NCBI GenBank assembly: GCA_037127315.1
Contig: JBBBDQ010001942.1
Span: 604,001 to 668,000, forward strand
Origin: Ascarosepion bandense
Taxonomy: Eukaryota; Mollusca; Cephalopoda; Sepiida; Sepiidae
Direction of reading: 5' to 3'
DNA length: 64,000 nucleotides
The position numbers and the translations under genes are program-made. Below, piece by piece: positions 1 through 11,013 of the stretch (positions are counted from its first letter, which is position 1; every line of letters starts with the position of its first letter). Below the pieces are notes generated by a model. That model saw nothing but the letters and a program-made list of their open reading frames with translations. It was not told where the DNA came from and did no database searches.

Positions 1-399
1 GATTTATATATGTGCAGGATTGTTTCAGGCAGAAAAAACTTCCTGGCCCTACACAGAGAACCGACTTTGTTAGCAGGGGATTCTATATCGTCATATATAT
101 GTATATTGTGCAAAAAAAAATGGCTAAAAATGAAAGCATTATTTATAAAAAAGAAAAATCCAACACTTAATAATTATGAACACGGTAACAATGTGCTTAC
201 CATGTTTGGAATATAATACACATACATGACTCCATGCACATACATAAACAATACACATATTCAGTCACATGTAAAATAAAATTTATCCTTGATAATGGCT
301 AAGCATATAGCCAAAAGCACTTGGAAAAACAAAACATTTACACAATGTTTATATAATTTATGTTCTGAAAAAAAATCATAAGACCACATGAAAAATTGC
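1..399. other. AT-rich sequence, no gene seen
   Basis: Short open frames only, with no recognisable protein or RNA motif. A and T runs dominate. Confidence 0.5.
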
Positions 400-490
400 A
401 TAAAAAAATTTAATCATAATATCTTGTCTGTCATTTTTAATGAAACCTGTATAAAAGAGAGACTGCTGCTCAAACACATAATATATATAT
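400..490 (+). mobile_element. Fragment of the 'FNETC' repeat family
   Basis: This stretch encodes a short peptide containing VIFNETCIKERLLLKH. It is clearly related to the ILFNETCTNEKMLPKYT segment encoded by both arms of the inverted repeat at 35178-35786, and in both places it runs into a (TA)n tract. Conservation at the peptide level suggests a decayed coding segment of an unidentified retroelement. A Penelope-like N-terminal region is one possibility that I cannot confirm. Confidence 0.4.
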
Positions 491-532
491 ACCCACACTG
501 CATGCTGATATATATCAGCATGAAGTGTGGGT
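491..532. repeat. 42-bp palindrome
   Basis: Arms beginning ACCCACACTGCATGCTGATA and ending TCAGCATGAAGTGTGGGT meet at a short TA centre. There is one extra base in the arms. It sits at the (TA)n end of the preceding repeat fragment. Confidence 0.7.
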
Positions 533-771
533 ATAGAAGAATCCAAAGGAGTATCCTGTATATACGATGGTAGGATAACTCTCTAAGAGAGCTCTAAATA
601 TATATGTATATAAATACATATAAAGCAAATATAAGAAAGATTAAGGCAGACACATTATTTCATGGCAAATCAGAAGTTTAGGGCAATTTCAGGCGAACCA
701 TCATCAGCTTCTGTCTTTATTTTACAAAGGATTTTACACAAATTAAATATGCATATTATCCTATGTTTTAA

Positions 772-812
772 GCACAACTTGGAATTTCATGCATTTTGCA
801 GTCATCAGGTGC
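772..812 (-). ncRNA. Compact hammerhead-like motif (candidate)
   Basis: On the minus strand CTGATGA (802-808) and GAAA (785-788) flank a hairpin with a TGCA/TGCA stem, and a C/T mismatch sits at its base. GTT (776-778) supplies U16.1 and H17. GTGC (772-775) pairs with GCAC (809-812) as stem I. Stem III would be only a U-G and a U-A pair closing a CCA loop. All catalytic core positions are present, but the stems are short, so a chance match is possible. Confidence 0.4.
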
Positions 813-1268
813 CTATTATGAATTGACTGTTTTTCGATTTGAATTATTATTTTAGATATTAGCGTTCTTTCGGTTAAAGTCATGTTGTAAATCAGGTGTG
901 CAAATATTTTTATTTAATAAGTGTATAGTTTAGTTAGTTTCTTACTAAAACTCAAAAATAGAATAGGATAATAAAATCATGTGAGAACAAAAATATTTAA
1001 GGGACCAATTTTTATTAATCTTATGTTGAAGGAGATGTCACTAGTTTGTTTTTGTTAGGGACAAAGCATTGGAATGGGTATTTTTTTTTAAGAATAAAAA
1101 ATAAAAAATTTCAAAAATTAAAAAATGTTTATTTGTGTGGGCGTGAGTGTGTGTATGCATGGTAACAATAAAATTAAGCAATATAATATAGGAAGGTTTA
1201 TTTACTAAATAGTGATTCTGTGAGCTGAAATTTATAAAATCTCTTTTAAAAAAAGTTTTATAAAGAGA
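813..1268. other. AT-rich sequence, no gene seen
   Basis: Homopolymer-rich, non-coding sequence with stops in every frame. No repeat relationship was noticed inside the window. Confidence 0.5.
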
Positions 1269-2013
1269 CTAGCAGTATAGCCCGGCATTGCATGGGTATA
1301 ATGAAAGCTTTAAAACTAATCCATAGTCCTGGAGCTCAGACTCTTTGGATGTTGGCACAAAAGACTAAAAAGCAATAGTTGTTTCCAGTTAAAGCAAAAC
1401 CGAAGACTGAAAGAAAATTGAATGGATATAAGTCAAATTTTGATTTCCTGCTATCGATATCAATTAATTTTTTTCACCATAAACTGAATTTTGAAGGCTA
1501 AATAAGTCCTCTGAGTAAATGGTATCATGTCCGAGACTAAGAACTACAATTATACCTACTTAGAGCCAAACCCAAAGCAAAAACTAAAATAAAAGGGCTG
1601 AAAAAAATACAGACATACAGGCAGATAAACAGACACACATACAAACATCTTGCCTTTTATATATATATTATTGATTTTCTGCACTATTGTAAGAACTGCA
1701 ACCTTGAAACTTCTGAATATTGTTTCTTATGTCTCTGTCTGAGTGTATCAAATTTGATTAAAATTGAACCACTCCTTCTATAACCCAATTTTTTCGATTA
1801 TCAATTTTCGATATTTATCGGGGGTACCTCGACACAAAACCTAGCTAAGAACACTCGCAGATGCTTTTAGTACTATTGTGTAAATTTTCAAGAAAATCTG
1901 TTCAGCCATTTTGGAGTCTATAGGTAATGGACACACACACGCGCACACACACACAGACACACACACACACACACAGACACACAGACAAAGTTCCATTTAT
2001 AAATAAGTTTAGA
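1269..2013 (-). mobile_element. Non-autonomous Helitron-like element, copy 1
   Basis: Read on the minus strand the element starts TCTAAACTTATTTATAAATG after an A and ends GCTATACTGCTAG before a T. This agrees with Helitron rules: 5' TC, 3' CTRR, insertion between A and T. A CCC...GGG hairpin with an internal GC...GC pair lies about ten bases before the CTAG end. No Rep or helicase coding is visible, so it would depend on an autonomous partner. A (TG)n tract lies near the 5' end in every copy (also 10163-10531, 27269-28040, 54770-55144). No terminal inverted repeats were seen. Confidence 0.55.
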
Positions 2014-2376
2014 TTTTTTATCATATTATTATATTAGATACTGTTAAATTAAACCACGTATAAAAGCTCTACTTTAACACTGGACTTTTAACTACAATCT
2101 CAATCTTTACAACAAAATAATTTAAAAGTCACTATCACTCTTTTTAACTCTATTCCACACCTCTTATAATGTAATATAACAATCTGGCCCCACTCGAGGA
2201 AGGCTGATGCAAGCGAGGGTGTTTCCGGTCGTTGAAAGGAACGGATGTTTGTTTGACCTTATTTCCGGCAGTAGCGGAAATGGCTACAGAGGCAAACAGA
2301 ACAGGTGTCTCTGAGAATTACGTGGGCGTGCGTGGGCGAGGCAAAACCGGAAGAAAAAGTCCCGGTTCTGGAAGAT

Positions 2377-2385
2377 TATATAAAG
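2377..2385 (+). promoter_or_regulatory. LTR TATA box
   Basis: TATATAAAG lies in the middle of solo LTR copy A and is conserved in copy B (47518-47526, minus). It probably marked the LTR promoter, with transcription starting 25-30 bases downstream. Confidence 0.7.
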
Positions 2386-2551
2386 ACCTCGTCGCACGGA
2401 TTCGCCAGTAGTAGCAGACCAGTAGTAGGTAGAGTAGCAGAGTAGCAGTAGAGAGAGAGAGACACAACAGATACGACGACACTCCCGTCAACCCATTAGA
2501 GGCGCGCTCTCTCAATTCTCTGTCCCCTATGCTACACGGTTCATCGTCATT

Positions 2552-2557
2552 AATAAA
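2552..2557 (+). promoter_or_regulatory. LTR polyadenylation signal
   Basis: AATAAA lies about 170 bases downstream of the LTR TATA box and is also present in copy B (47370-47375, minus). This is the expected position at the end of R. Confidence 0.6.
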
Positions 2558-2925
2558 AATATAACTTATATTTTTATATATATGCGTGTTTGTTGTTTGT
2601 CGATATACAACAATAACACCATCCTTACATTTATTTAAAATATATCTAAATTAACACATAAACATCATAAGCATCAACAAAACATAAATAATTACAGCAA
2701 TATTTAGAAAAACATAGGTAAAACTAAACAAAAAAATACACCAACCTATCAGCAAACCATTTAAATTTCATCTCAATGACTTTTTAAAATAACAAAATGT
2801 TATAAATATTTTGTGACTGACATCATAGTTTACTGCAATTCTTTCAAACAGCCTTAAAATTTTAAGTTTTTATCACATTTCTAAATCTATTCACAGGCCG
2901 TAACAAGAAGAAAAACATCACAATA

Positions 2926-2985
2926 TTAAATATAATCCCTGACGATGGTTATAATAACCAAAGCATTATAATGTTGGCTACCCCA
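2926..2985 (+). ncRNA. Degenerate hammerhead-like motif
   Basis: CTGACGA (2939-2945) is followed by a GGTTA/TAACC hairpin, then AAAG where GAAA is expected, then a ten-base palindrome CATTATAATG (2964-2973) and TT. The palindromic stem III followed by UH matches the better copies in this window. GG/CC could start stem I. Loss of G12 and A15.1 predicts an inactive copy. Confidence 0.4.
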
Positions 2986-2989
2986 CAAT

Positions 2990-4035
2990 AAATTCATATT
3001 TTGTTGTTCTCAAATATTTATTCTATTTTGTATCGCAGAAAACATTTTTTACCATAAATTAGACTTCTCATATTTAGTCATTATAACTTTTTCATATTTA
3101 GGCTGAAGCTGCTCATTTTTAACTTTCCAGCATTGACAAAGTTCAAAATTGTGTACAAAATCTTGTGGGAGAAAACCTATTCTCCAGTGTGTAGTCTCTT
3201 TCATTCAGACACAACATCACAATCCCATCGCTACTCTATTACTGTTTTCATGGCAAATGTTCAAATGTGCTCCATTCATGAGTTTCGCATATTGTTTCCT
3301 CTTTATATATTTATTTTAAACGAGGTTTAATTCATTGCAAGCTGACCATTTCAGCATTTTCCATCAGATATACCACATTTTTTTACCAAGTAGTCCAGTA
3401 CTTTTCAAAAATAAAATAAAGAAAGCAGTTATTTAAATCCCAAGTCGATAAAAACATTTATCCGAGACCAGGCTAGACAAAAAACATGCAAATACCATCC
3501 CCCGTCTCCATATTTCCAGATTTGAAAGACATATTTTAGAAATAATATTAAGTTTTAGGCTCCCACCTGAAATGTTCTTTTGATTATTGGTTTCCCAATG
3601 AAATCAATTAGACCATTCAATAAGTTGATCAATTCTTGGCAAAATATTATCTCTTGGAAGATATATTTACATTTTACTCCAATCAAAATAAGAATCTATT
3701 TGTTTAAATATTTAACAACTATTACTAATATCTTTTTGCTGTTGTTTTCATTTTCAAGTGAAGATATTGCATTATGGTTGCTCTCCATCAAATCATCCAG
3801 TCTTTATAGAGATTTATTGAGTGATAATTAATTATTTTTTTACTGTTTATCAACCTTTTGTAGGTTATTTATAGTCCAGACATATTTTGTATTGTAACAA
3901 TAATTTGTTTTTTTTTTTGTTTTTTTGTGTATTATAGCCAAGACATTTTGGATTATAACAATAATTTGTTTTGTTTTTGTTTTTTGCAAGTTAATATTAA
4001 AAATTTTAGGGGAGAAAACTACGATTTTCCTAGAT
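2990..4035. other. No gene seen
   Basis: AT-rich sequence with short unsupported open frames (for example 3133-3330 and 3580-3831). A short local duplication around the motif AACAATAATTTG occurs at 3897-3910 and 3957-3970. Nothing else was identified. Confidence 0.4.
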
Positions 4036-4196
4036 ACATATCACACTATTTAACCCATATATTGGGAGATAATGAATGGATTCATACCTTTCCCAAAAAT
4101 ATTTGTGTGTAAAGGAATGTAATGAACTCAAATGGATTTAAGACTCGGCTAGCTGATTTCTCGTTCCAAGCCAATATACATTACACCACCTACACA
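4036..4196 (-). mobile_element. tRNA-derived SINE, family C (partial)
   Basis: On the minus strand this is a diverged 5' half of the tRNA-SINE best seen at 59116-59419. It has the head with the degenerate B-box region, then the conserved TTGGGAAAGGTATGAATCC-type segment and the start of the TATGGGTTAAATA block. The 3' half is missing. Confidence 0.6.
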
Positions 4197-5216
4197 TCCC
4201 TCAGGTAAAGAACAACTTTTAAAAAACTATTTACAGTATCAAGAGCAAGGAGACACTAAGCATAATTCTGATTTTCTCAATGCAGGATTCTTAGTTCATT
4301 ATTATAGACACCAACACCCCAACAATTAAGAAAATAATGGTTTGAAGATCGTACATTCTAACAGTTTCAATCCAGTGATCAGTGAATTTCTCTATAATTT
4401 TATCTATTATCACTGTAATCGGGCTTGACCTCCCCCAGGTCAGGATGGTAGAGCCAGGGGTAGTATGCACCAGCCCAGATCCTGATGTTAAATGATACTT
4501 AACATTGTTTATATTTTCTTTGCATTGAAAATACTCTTAAGTAGATAAGAAGTTTCTCACTGTGCATTTTTTGTTTTAATCTCTTGAAAACAGTAAGGTT
4601 CACCCTGTAGAATGTCTGGGGACCACTCAAGGTAGAGCATAACATTAACTCTTTGTTTAACACATGATTTGCATGTCTGAAAACACCCTGGGCAGGCAAA
4701 GGGTTAAGAGGCAGTTTATGCAGATAGGAGGTAAAGATAGTTATTAACCCAAGCCTTAAACAGGTTAAGATTGTAGGGATCAGGGAAACATCATCTTGGG
4801 AGTTGGTTCTACAGAGTAATGTTTCCCAGAAAGAATCTGTTTGTGTAGAACATACTTCTACCCAATGGAATACAGAGGAAATGTTCATCCAAGCGCTTTT
4901 TGTCAAAGTCATGATAGAGCAAAGGAAAACTTACCATATATTGCCTATGAGTGAGAGGTTTGATAGTGGATTTGTTCCCCTAAAGAACTTGGAAATGCTT
5001 TTAGAAAGGCTAGAAATATGATAACATTACTCCATCTTTAGACTAACAAGCCTATTGTAAAGGGAGAGGATAGCAAGAAGAATCAGGTACTTACTGGTGT
5101 GGTAAACAGAGGACCAACCATTTTACTTGTATCTTTATTGGATTGCATGTACAAGTTCCTCTTGAGGTCAGCTGTGAATTTGAGGCCTAATAGACTTTCA
5201 AACCATGGTCTTGTTA

Positions 5217-5252
<36 letters not shown>

Positions 5253-6290
5253 ATTGGGGTCCTATGTAGGACCAAAAGAAGCATAGATAAGAACATTAAG
5301 AACATTATATATAATCCAAATATTTTTTTTACATGTATTCACCTGGTTTTTTTCAAGTATTGTATTTACTCATGCTTTCTTTCTAGAGATATTTTACTGC
5401 ATTGCAGGATATTTAATTAAACCAACATGTGTGTGAAGAATTTTACTGTGACACCATTTCACAAAATTAAATTAATATTGTCCCATGTGGTTGAATTGTA
5501 TCATTGTTTGAAGCAGGCATTTGTGTTTGGCAGTTGATGTCTCCACTTATAGAGTAGTAAATTCACGTTCAGTGAAAACCCAATTTTAAAAAAAAAGAAA
5601 AAAATTTGCAGACACCAAGTCCCATGGCACTGATGCTTTCCTGTGAAAGACACATGCCCGGTCTACCAGTGATATCAAAATTCAAAAGGACTAACAGCTT
5701 CAAAAGATTATTTTTAGGACTACTTAACACCTGAAAACATTCACTTATCCAGTTCCTGAACACTGACTTTGAAATGGTACATGACTTAACAATGTCAAAT
5801 GCATGTCAGCCATATATGAAGGACCATTCAAAAGAGACATTTTTATATCTTCATTTGTTTTCTCTTTTTACAGCATATATTATTTCATATGAACTTTTAA
5901 AATATTATAAAACAGAAATATTTTGTTTGAACATTGTTTCAGTCTTTTAGTAATTATTAATATTGTATGTATATTCTTGTTTTTATTTCAACTGGTATAT
6001 AATATTCCCACATTTAAATAATATCAATAAAAGCAAGGTAAAAGTAACTCTTCATAGCAGGTTAAGAACCTGTTTAGAAGGGAGTAATGTAAGATTACAA
6101 AAGGCACCTATTTCCCATTGGTCAAGATAAGTCACTTAGTCATATGACACCAAATACATGACGTCATTTCAGATAGTGACCCAAGCACTAGTCACTTAGA
6201 ACACTGCAAAGAGGCAATCAAACAAGAAGGTTGTTCCCTTCTGCCTATACCTTTGGCCTATGCAGACCAGATTAAATCTGCCTTTCCCTG
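4197..6290. other. No gene identified; (TA)n tract near 5220
   Basis: The longest open frame is 137 codons on the minus strand (4499-4912). It shows no motif and no codon pattern I can support. A pure (TA)n tract occupies about 5218-5249. No other repeats of the window were recognised. Confidence 0.35.
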
Positions 6291-6294
6291 CAGC

Positions 6295-6850
6295 ATGTGA
6301 TAGGTACTGACTTGGCGGCTTGACTACAGCCACTTCCCCAACAACGAGATGTGGCCTCCCTTTGTCTGTTCTATTAATACTTTTATGGCTTCTGCTCTAA
6401 CAAACTTAAGTCACTGGTGCCTCCGCAACAGGTGTTTACTCGTGCAGCCAGATTGGCAAATGGGTCCCACCCATTAACAGTTAGATTAACCAAATGCAGA
6501 TGAGAATTCTACTCCTGCAGCTTCTTCTCTCGCACTTCCCATCTGTGGAACTCGCTTCCATATTCTTGCTTTTCTGACGGCTACAACCTCCAGGAATTTA
6601 AATGCAATGTCAATACTCATCTCTTAACCACTTGACTCTAGTTCTTTCTACACCACCCCATATATCCTTTCCTTTCTCTCCACCTTTGCAACTGTCATCA
6701 CACCTGTATTCCCATCCTTCCCTTGCTCCTTTCTAACTGGTTCATCTTTCTCTTCACCCTCTTCTAATTAATCTTTTTACTCTTATGTAGCCCCCTGCAC
6801 ATCAGTGGCATTACCACCTTGCTCGGGGTGATATGATTATAAAAAAAAAA
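6295..6850 (+). mobile_element. LINE 3' end (jockey/CR1-like), truncated
   Basis: A decayed copy of the C-terminal reverse transcriptase-associated region and 3' UTR best preserved at 26521-27116. It retains the segment encoding a PPQQVFTRA-like motif, the 3' tail ending CTCGGGGTGATATGATTA and a poly(A). It is 5' truncated and has stops, so it is a dead copy. Confidence 0.75.
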
Positions 6851-7021
6851 TGAAAATAGAATGGTTCTTTTGTTATTATTATTTTCAAGATTTTACAAGG
6901 CAATGAAGCAAAGATGAACTTGTACGAATCACCCAAATTTTCTTCATTCTTGATGAAGTAATATTGGTAATTATTATTGTTATTGTGTAATATTAACAAA
7001 AGAACCATTCTATTTTCATTT
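6848..7021. repeat. Small inverted-repeat element (MITE-like)
   Basis: Perfect 27-bp inverted repeats (6848-6874 and 6995-7021, core GAATGGTTCTTTTGTT and complement) enclose about 120 bp without coding. It abuts the poly(A) of the preceding LINE. No target duplication is clear, so the superfamily is unknown. Confidence 0.6.
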
Positions 7022-7064
7022 AAAATTATTCACTTGGCAATAAATACTAAAAAATAATATGAAA

Positions 7065-7415
7065 TACATCGTTTTTTTTAAAACACTGGGGTGGCCTGAT
7101 AATTATGGCTGGTAGTGTAGTATTTATATTATTCAGACTATTATTCTCATCTTTGTTGCCATTTGTATGACGTTTCAACCGTTGTATGCTCCAGCTTTCT
7201 TCAGGTGCTAGGAATTTTGAACCGAACCCTTTATTACTATCACTCGGGTATATCTTTCTTAAACCTTGTGTAGTAATGTCTTGATTGAAAGTCATGAGGT
7301 ATCTCATTCTAACCCTGCAACTTACTTGTTCACCACTATTGTAGCTTGGTATTGAACTCACAACTCATTGGGTCAAGTCACAGGTACTAACCAATACCTA
7401 TATCCACTTAAGGAC
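7065..7415 (-). mobile_element. tRNA-derived SINE, family D
   Basis: Read on the minus strand, a tRNA-like head containing GAGTTCAATACC (B box) is followed by a body and the module CTGAAGAAAGCTGGAGC...GGTTGAAAC, then GGCAACAAAGATGAG. Related copies lie at 13210-13450, 15074-15395, 16173-16500, 24480-24700, 49400-49720 and 50365-50650. See the findings for the hammerhead-like nature of the module. Confidence 0.65.
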
Positions 7416-7627
7416 AAGAACAACTGAATTTTGGGGACTTATAAACCTAATGTCCAGTAACCATTTTTTTTACCAGAGTTCATATTGCAATTTTTGATGT
7501 TAATGGTTTTCTTTAGTATTTTTGATGTTAATGGTTTTCTCTAGTATTTTTTACCAGAGCTCATATTGCAAGGAATGATAATGATTGTGATAAAGGGTCA
7601 ATTTCAAAATCCCTAGCATCTTCTATC

Positions 7628-7712
7628 TAGTGCTTTTACTCTTATGTAGCCCCCTGCACATCAGTGGCATTACCGCCTTGCTCGGCATGATACGATTAAA
7701 AAAAAAAAATGC
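7628..7712 (+). mobile_element. LINE 3' tail only
   Basis: Only the last ~80 bases of the jockey/CR1-like LINE are present (AGCCCCCTGCACATCAGTGG to poly(A)), nearly identical to 6780-6850. It is an extremely 5'-truncated insertion. Confidence 0.75.
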
Positions 7713-8335
7713 AAGTGTACCACAGCTTGGATGTAGATGAATCCTGCCTAATCTATGGGAATATAGATGAATTCCTCTAGTTCTGAAATCAGAACAATGG
7801 TTTTTCCAGACCAGAAGTAACTCTAAACTATATGTAAGATCCTTTCTTTTATTCCTCTCTATATTTTGCTTTGTGTCATTATCAGGATATTGTGAAGAGC
7901 CAGTATCAAAGTCATGGCCCAAATTATATGTCAGAGAGAGAGGGAGAGAGAGAGAGAGAGAGAGAAATTGATTGCAGGAATTCATGATTTTCATGAATGA
8001 ATCGTTTGAACTTTATAAAACAAAAATTTTCGGGGGACACACTGTAAGATCATTGCAAGTCCTTTAATTGCCTCAGTTTCATATCATGACCCAAAACTTT
8101 TCAGCTGTTAGCTTCATTGTTTACGCTGACAAAAACAATGAATGAAAACAACTTTGTAAAACAAGTCTCAATTATGGGATGTTGGGAACAGCATAATTAG
8201 TAGAACTGGCCAGTAATCCTGACATCTGGAATAACAAACTCCCCTCAAGTGGAGTTTTTGTCACTCTTCTTCTAATACACTCCTTTACTCCAAATGTTAG
8301 CAATAAATATATGAAATTATACAAATTTTGACGTT
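7713..8335. other. No gene seen; short GA tract
   Basis: Contains a (GA)n-rich stretch at about 7933-7965. No coding or repeat relationship was recognised otherwise. Confidence 0.4.
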
Positions 8336-8339
8336 AAGG

Positions 8340-8691
8340 TATGGCTTCCAGATACCTTTTTTACAAATATTTTAATGGCAACTGCTCTGATCATTTTCTT
8401 TTCCTTGTGCCTTGACTATATGAATTTAAGCATTCTACTTGATTGGTAAATAGGTCCAACTGTTTTACTGTTGAATTAGTGTGATCCAACTGCCACTGTT
8501 CTTGCAGCTCTCATTAGTGAAACACCCTTTCAATTTCTTGCCCTCCTGCCACCTCTTGTCTTCCTGATTCATATTCTTCTATTGTCCTTTTTTCTTATTT
8601 CTCCTCATTAAAGCCTTCTCATTCTCTTTCTCTTCCTGTAACCCCCTGTGTTCTACTGACATTACCACCTTGATTGAGATGAAATAACTGA
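8340..8691 (+). mobile_element. Strongly decayed LINE 3' end
   Basis: Heavily diverged LINE C-terminal and 3' UTR. The tail CCCCCTGTGTTCTACTGAC...GATGAAATAACTG followed by poly(A) aligns with the tail at 27060-27116. Confidence 0.55.
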
Positions 8692-9156
8692 AAAAAAAAA
8701 CTGATTTTCTCAAGTCTTTATCCTTGTTTCTCAACTTTTCTGGTACAGTTTTCCATATTTATTTTTATTTTGATGCAGATATTCTTTCTATTGAATTCAG
8801 GAAGTCTTGAATTAGCAGTAAGATAATTTATCACCAATGATATCCTTTCGTTCCTGCGTACATACCTGTAGCAGAAATGCGATTATAATGTAATTTTATT
8901 CACTACTAGCAGTAAGTAGCTGCTGCTGCACAGTATAGGGAGAGTAAGAATTCCCATTTTTATATGACCTACATCTGCAGATATTACATACAGAGAAAAC
9001 TCTTCTATTTTTAAAAAGAGTTATTCTCTATGTAAAATTTACTGTGTTTAACCTTTCACAAAAAATACTTGAAAAACAGAAATTAAAACGAAGATTAAAC
9101 CAAAGAGCCATGCGTAATTTCTTTTTCTTTGTTGTGTAGAATTATAAATTTGCAGT
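8692..9156. other. No gene seen
   Basis: AT-rich sequence with no recognised features. Confidence 0.4.
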
Positions 9157-9428
9157 CAGTTAAGTGCCAAAAGAGACATGACTGATTGGGCAGAAGATTA
9201 TTCCGCAGTAGGTTGCCATTGCTTTCTGCAGTAGACTGGTTGCCAGCCAAGGCTATAGAACCCAATCTGTCCTGTTATTTAACCCATAACTGGAAGGAAG
9301 AGACAGATTAATACCTTTCCCAAGGGTATTTATGTGTAAGTGAATGCAATGAATTCAACTGGAATTCGAACTCGGCTCCCAGATTTCTTGTTCCAAGCTG
9401 ATATCCACTGCACCACAACGCAAGTGTT
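9157..9428 (-). mobile_element. tRNA-derived SINE, family C
   Basis: Near full-length copy on the minus strand. It has the head with the box A-like TGGTGCAGTGG and the box B-like GTTCGAATTCC, the conserved centre, and the 3' end CAGTCAGTCATGTCTCTTTT. Pol III transcription and LINE-assisted retrotransposition are the usual life cycle of such elements. Confidence 0.85.
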
Positions 9429-9846
9429 AAATATTTGTTGGTATGATATTTTTTGGGCAGCATGGACTTTTTGACATGAAGTGTATTTACTCTGAATGAC
9501 AAGCAGGTGCACTCACAGATTTTTATTATGACTACTGAGGTCATAAGGGGTCAAAGCCCCAACATGTTATGCAGTGCATCAAGGGCTGCAGGTGTTTGAA
9601 AGGACAGCTTTATAAGTGACATCAGCTAACACAGAGACCAGTTTGAGCCTTGTGAGCTGACTTGATCAGTCACGAATAGCAGTCAAGTTGTCAACTCTGC
9701 ATGTGCCATCCGCCAATGAAACACTGATTCTATCACACATGTCACCAAAGAGAGAAGAATAAAAAATTATATTTTTTTATATATTCATGTTAACGTTTTC
9801 TTTATCAGCAAAGCTGAGAAGATTCTCAATTTCAGGTTCAGTCTTT

Positions 9847-9857
9847 TCTTCATTGAA

Positions 9858-9891
<34 letters not shown>

Positions 9892-9902
9892 TTCAATGAA
9901 GA
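9847..9902. repeat. Palindrome around (TA)n
   Basis: TCTTCATTGAAGTG and its exact complement CACTTCAATGAAGA flank a pure (TA)n centre, making a 56-bp perfect palindrome. It adjoins a family B SINE tail (9915-9970). Confidence 0.8.
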
Positions 9903-9914
9903 ATAGACCAGACC

Positions 9915-9970
9915 ACACTGGTGAACTGTGATACAGCAAAACAGGCTGGTATGTGGATGACTAATATATA
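9915..9970 (+). mobile_element. tRNA/hammerhead SINE, family B, degenerate 3' end
   Basis: Retains ACTGTGATACAGCAAAAC and GTGGATGACTA followed by (TA)n, as at the 3' ends of 33986-34122 and 34237-34412. The hammerhead core is broken (CTGGTGA and AAAA). Confidence 0.55.
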
Positions 9971-10064
9971 TATACTCAGAAGTATATAACATAAGTTTTG
10001 GAAAAAATTAGATGAAAAATGCAGATGTGTATGTTAATAGAAATCAGTGGGGATACTCACAGCA

Positions 10065-10127
<63 letters not shown>
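10065..10127. repeat. (AC)n microsatellite
   Basis: Over 30 uninterrupted AC repeats just upstream of a Helitron-like copy. Confidence 0.95.
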
Positions 10128-10130
<3 letters not shown>

Positions 10131-10162
10131 TTTCACTTTTATTTATATAGATTCCATAGAAA

Positions 10163-10205
10163 TCTAAACTTATTTATAAATGGAACTTTGTCTGTGTGTG
10201 TGTGT

Positions 10206-10249
<44 letters not shown>

Positions 10250-10531
10250 AATACCTATAGTCTCCGAAATGGCTGAACCAATTTTCTTGAAAATTTACAC
10301 AGTTGTACTATAAGCATCTGCAAGTATTCTTAGCTAGGTTTTGTGTTGAGCTACCCTTGATAAAAATCGATAATACAAAAAATCAGGTTATAGAAGGAGT
10401 GGTCCAATTGTAATCAAATTTGATACACTCATAGACAAAGACATAATAAACGATATTCAGAAGTTTCAAGGTTGCAGTTCTTACAATAGTGCAGAAAATC
10501 GATAATATATATATATAAAAGGCAAGATGTA
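10163..10531 (+). mobile_element. Helitron-like element, copy 2 (3' truncated)
   Basis: Begins TCTAAACTTATTTATAAATG after an A, then carries a (TG)n tract (about 10190-10248) and body sequence matching 27660-28040 in complement. It ends after AAAGGCAAGATGT and lacks the hairpin and CTAG end, so it could not be mobilised. Confidence 0.55.
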
Positions 10532-10547
10532 AAATAAATAATAATCA

Positions 10548-10757
10548 ATTGAATTCACTTACACACAAATACCCTTGGGAAAGGTATTAATCCATCTCTA
10601 CCCTCCAGTTATGGGTTAAATAATAGGGCAGATTGGGTTCTATAGCAGAAAGCAATGGCAACCTAATGCTGGATAATCTTCTGCCCAGTCAGTCATGTCT
10701 CTTTCGAGACATGATCACCCAAAGTGTGTATCATGCATGGCACTTAACTGACTGAAT
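10548..10757 (+). mobile_element. tRNA-derived SINE, family C (5' truncated)
   Basis: Lacks the tRNA head but keeps the conserved centre (AAATACCCTTGGGAAAGG) and the 3' CAGTCAGTCATGTCTCTTTC to CTGACTGAAT end. Confidence 0.8.
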
Positions 10758-10902
10758 CAGATAACCTTCATAATTTTCTTGAATTAGGTGTTGCTGATCT
10801 ATTTTATTCAGTTTTGGGGATAGGCACTGCCCACCTAGATGATATGTCCCTGATTATATATATATATATTATTCAAGAAGTAGTAGGAGGATTTGAACAA
10901 TT

Positions 10903-11013
10903 GTTAAGTAAATCATTGAGCTTTATATTCGACCTCAACAGAATGCAGAAAGCACTGGACGGCTGTTTCATCCTATATTTGGGACTCTTCAGCTGTGCAC
11001 ATCCACTACCAGG
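10903..11013 (-). mobile_element. tRNA/hammerhead SINE, family A, 5'-truncated copy
   Basis: This is the inverted partner of 11261-11370. About 110 bp match with few differences, in divergent orientation and separated by roughly 250 bp. It contains the hammerhead part but not the tRNA promoter. The two copies could pair as a hairpin if transcribed together. Confidence 0.75.
10941..11004 (-). ncRNA. Hammerhead ribozyme motif, type I, core intact
   Basis: On the minus strand CTGAAGA (10986-10992) and GAAA (10966-10969) flank stem II, GUCC/GGAU with one wobble pair. GUC (10958-10960) is the predicted cleavage site. Stem I pairs 10941-10957 with 10993-11004 through a 5-bp and a 7-bp helix separated by a bulge, with one A-A mismatch. 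Stem III is three pairs with one A-C mismatch. Every core nucleotide is conserved. Activity is plausible but the weak stem III leaves doubt. Confidence 0.65.

Larger units (their letters stand above)
2166..2616 (+). mobile_element. Solo LTR, copy A, with ATAA target duplication
   Basis: A 443-bp sequence from TGTAATATAAC (2170) to GATATACAACA (2612) has the TG...CA ends of an LTR. It is flanked by ATAA at 2166-2169 and 2613-2616, a 4-bp target duplication. Inside are a TATA box (2377-2385), a purine-rich putative R region, and AATAAA (2552-2557), in the order U3-R-U5 on the plus strand. No retroviral-type coding region adjoins it, so it is a recombined solo LTR. A homologous LTR lies inverted at 47305-47787. 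The 4-bp duplication would fit Ty3/gypsy, but the family is not proven. Confidence 0.8.

Noticed and set aside
640..735. Hammerhead-like CTGATGA...GAAA on the minus strand near 702
   Set aside because: Stem I can form (CTTCTG/CAGAAG), but stem II is only two pairs with a mismatched base and the position of U16.1 is A.
2318..2515. Minus-strand frame inside solo LTR A
   Set aside because: Lies across the LTR promoter and R region; not conserved in copy B.
4499..4912. 137-codon minus-strand open frame
   Set aside because: No motif, no splice context, composition like random AT-rich sequence. One frame of this length is not surprising in 64 kb.
10047..10313. Cysteine/histidine-valine rich frames in CA/TG tracts
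   Set aside because: Microsatellite translation; the same applies to frames at 20342-20994 and 35675-35943.
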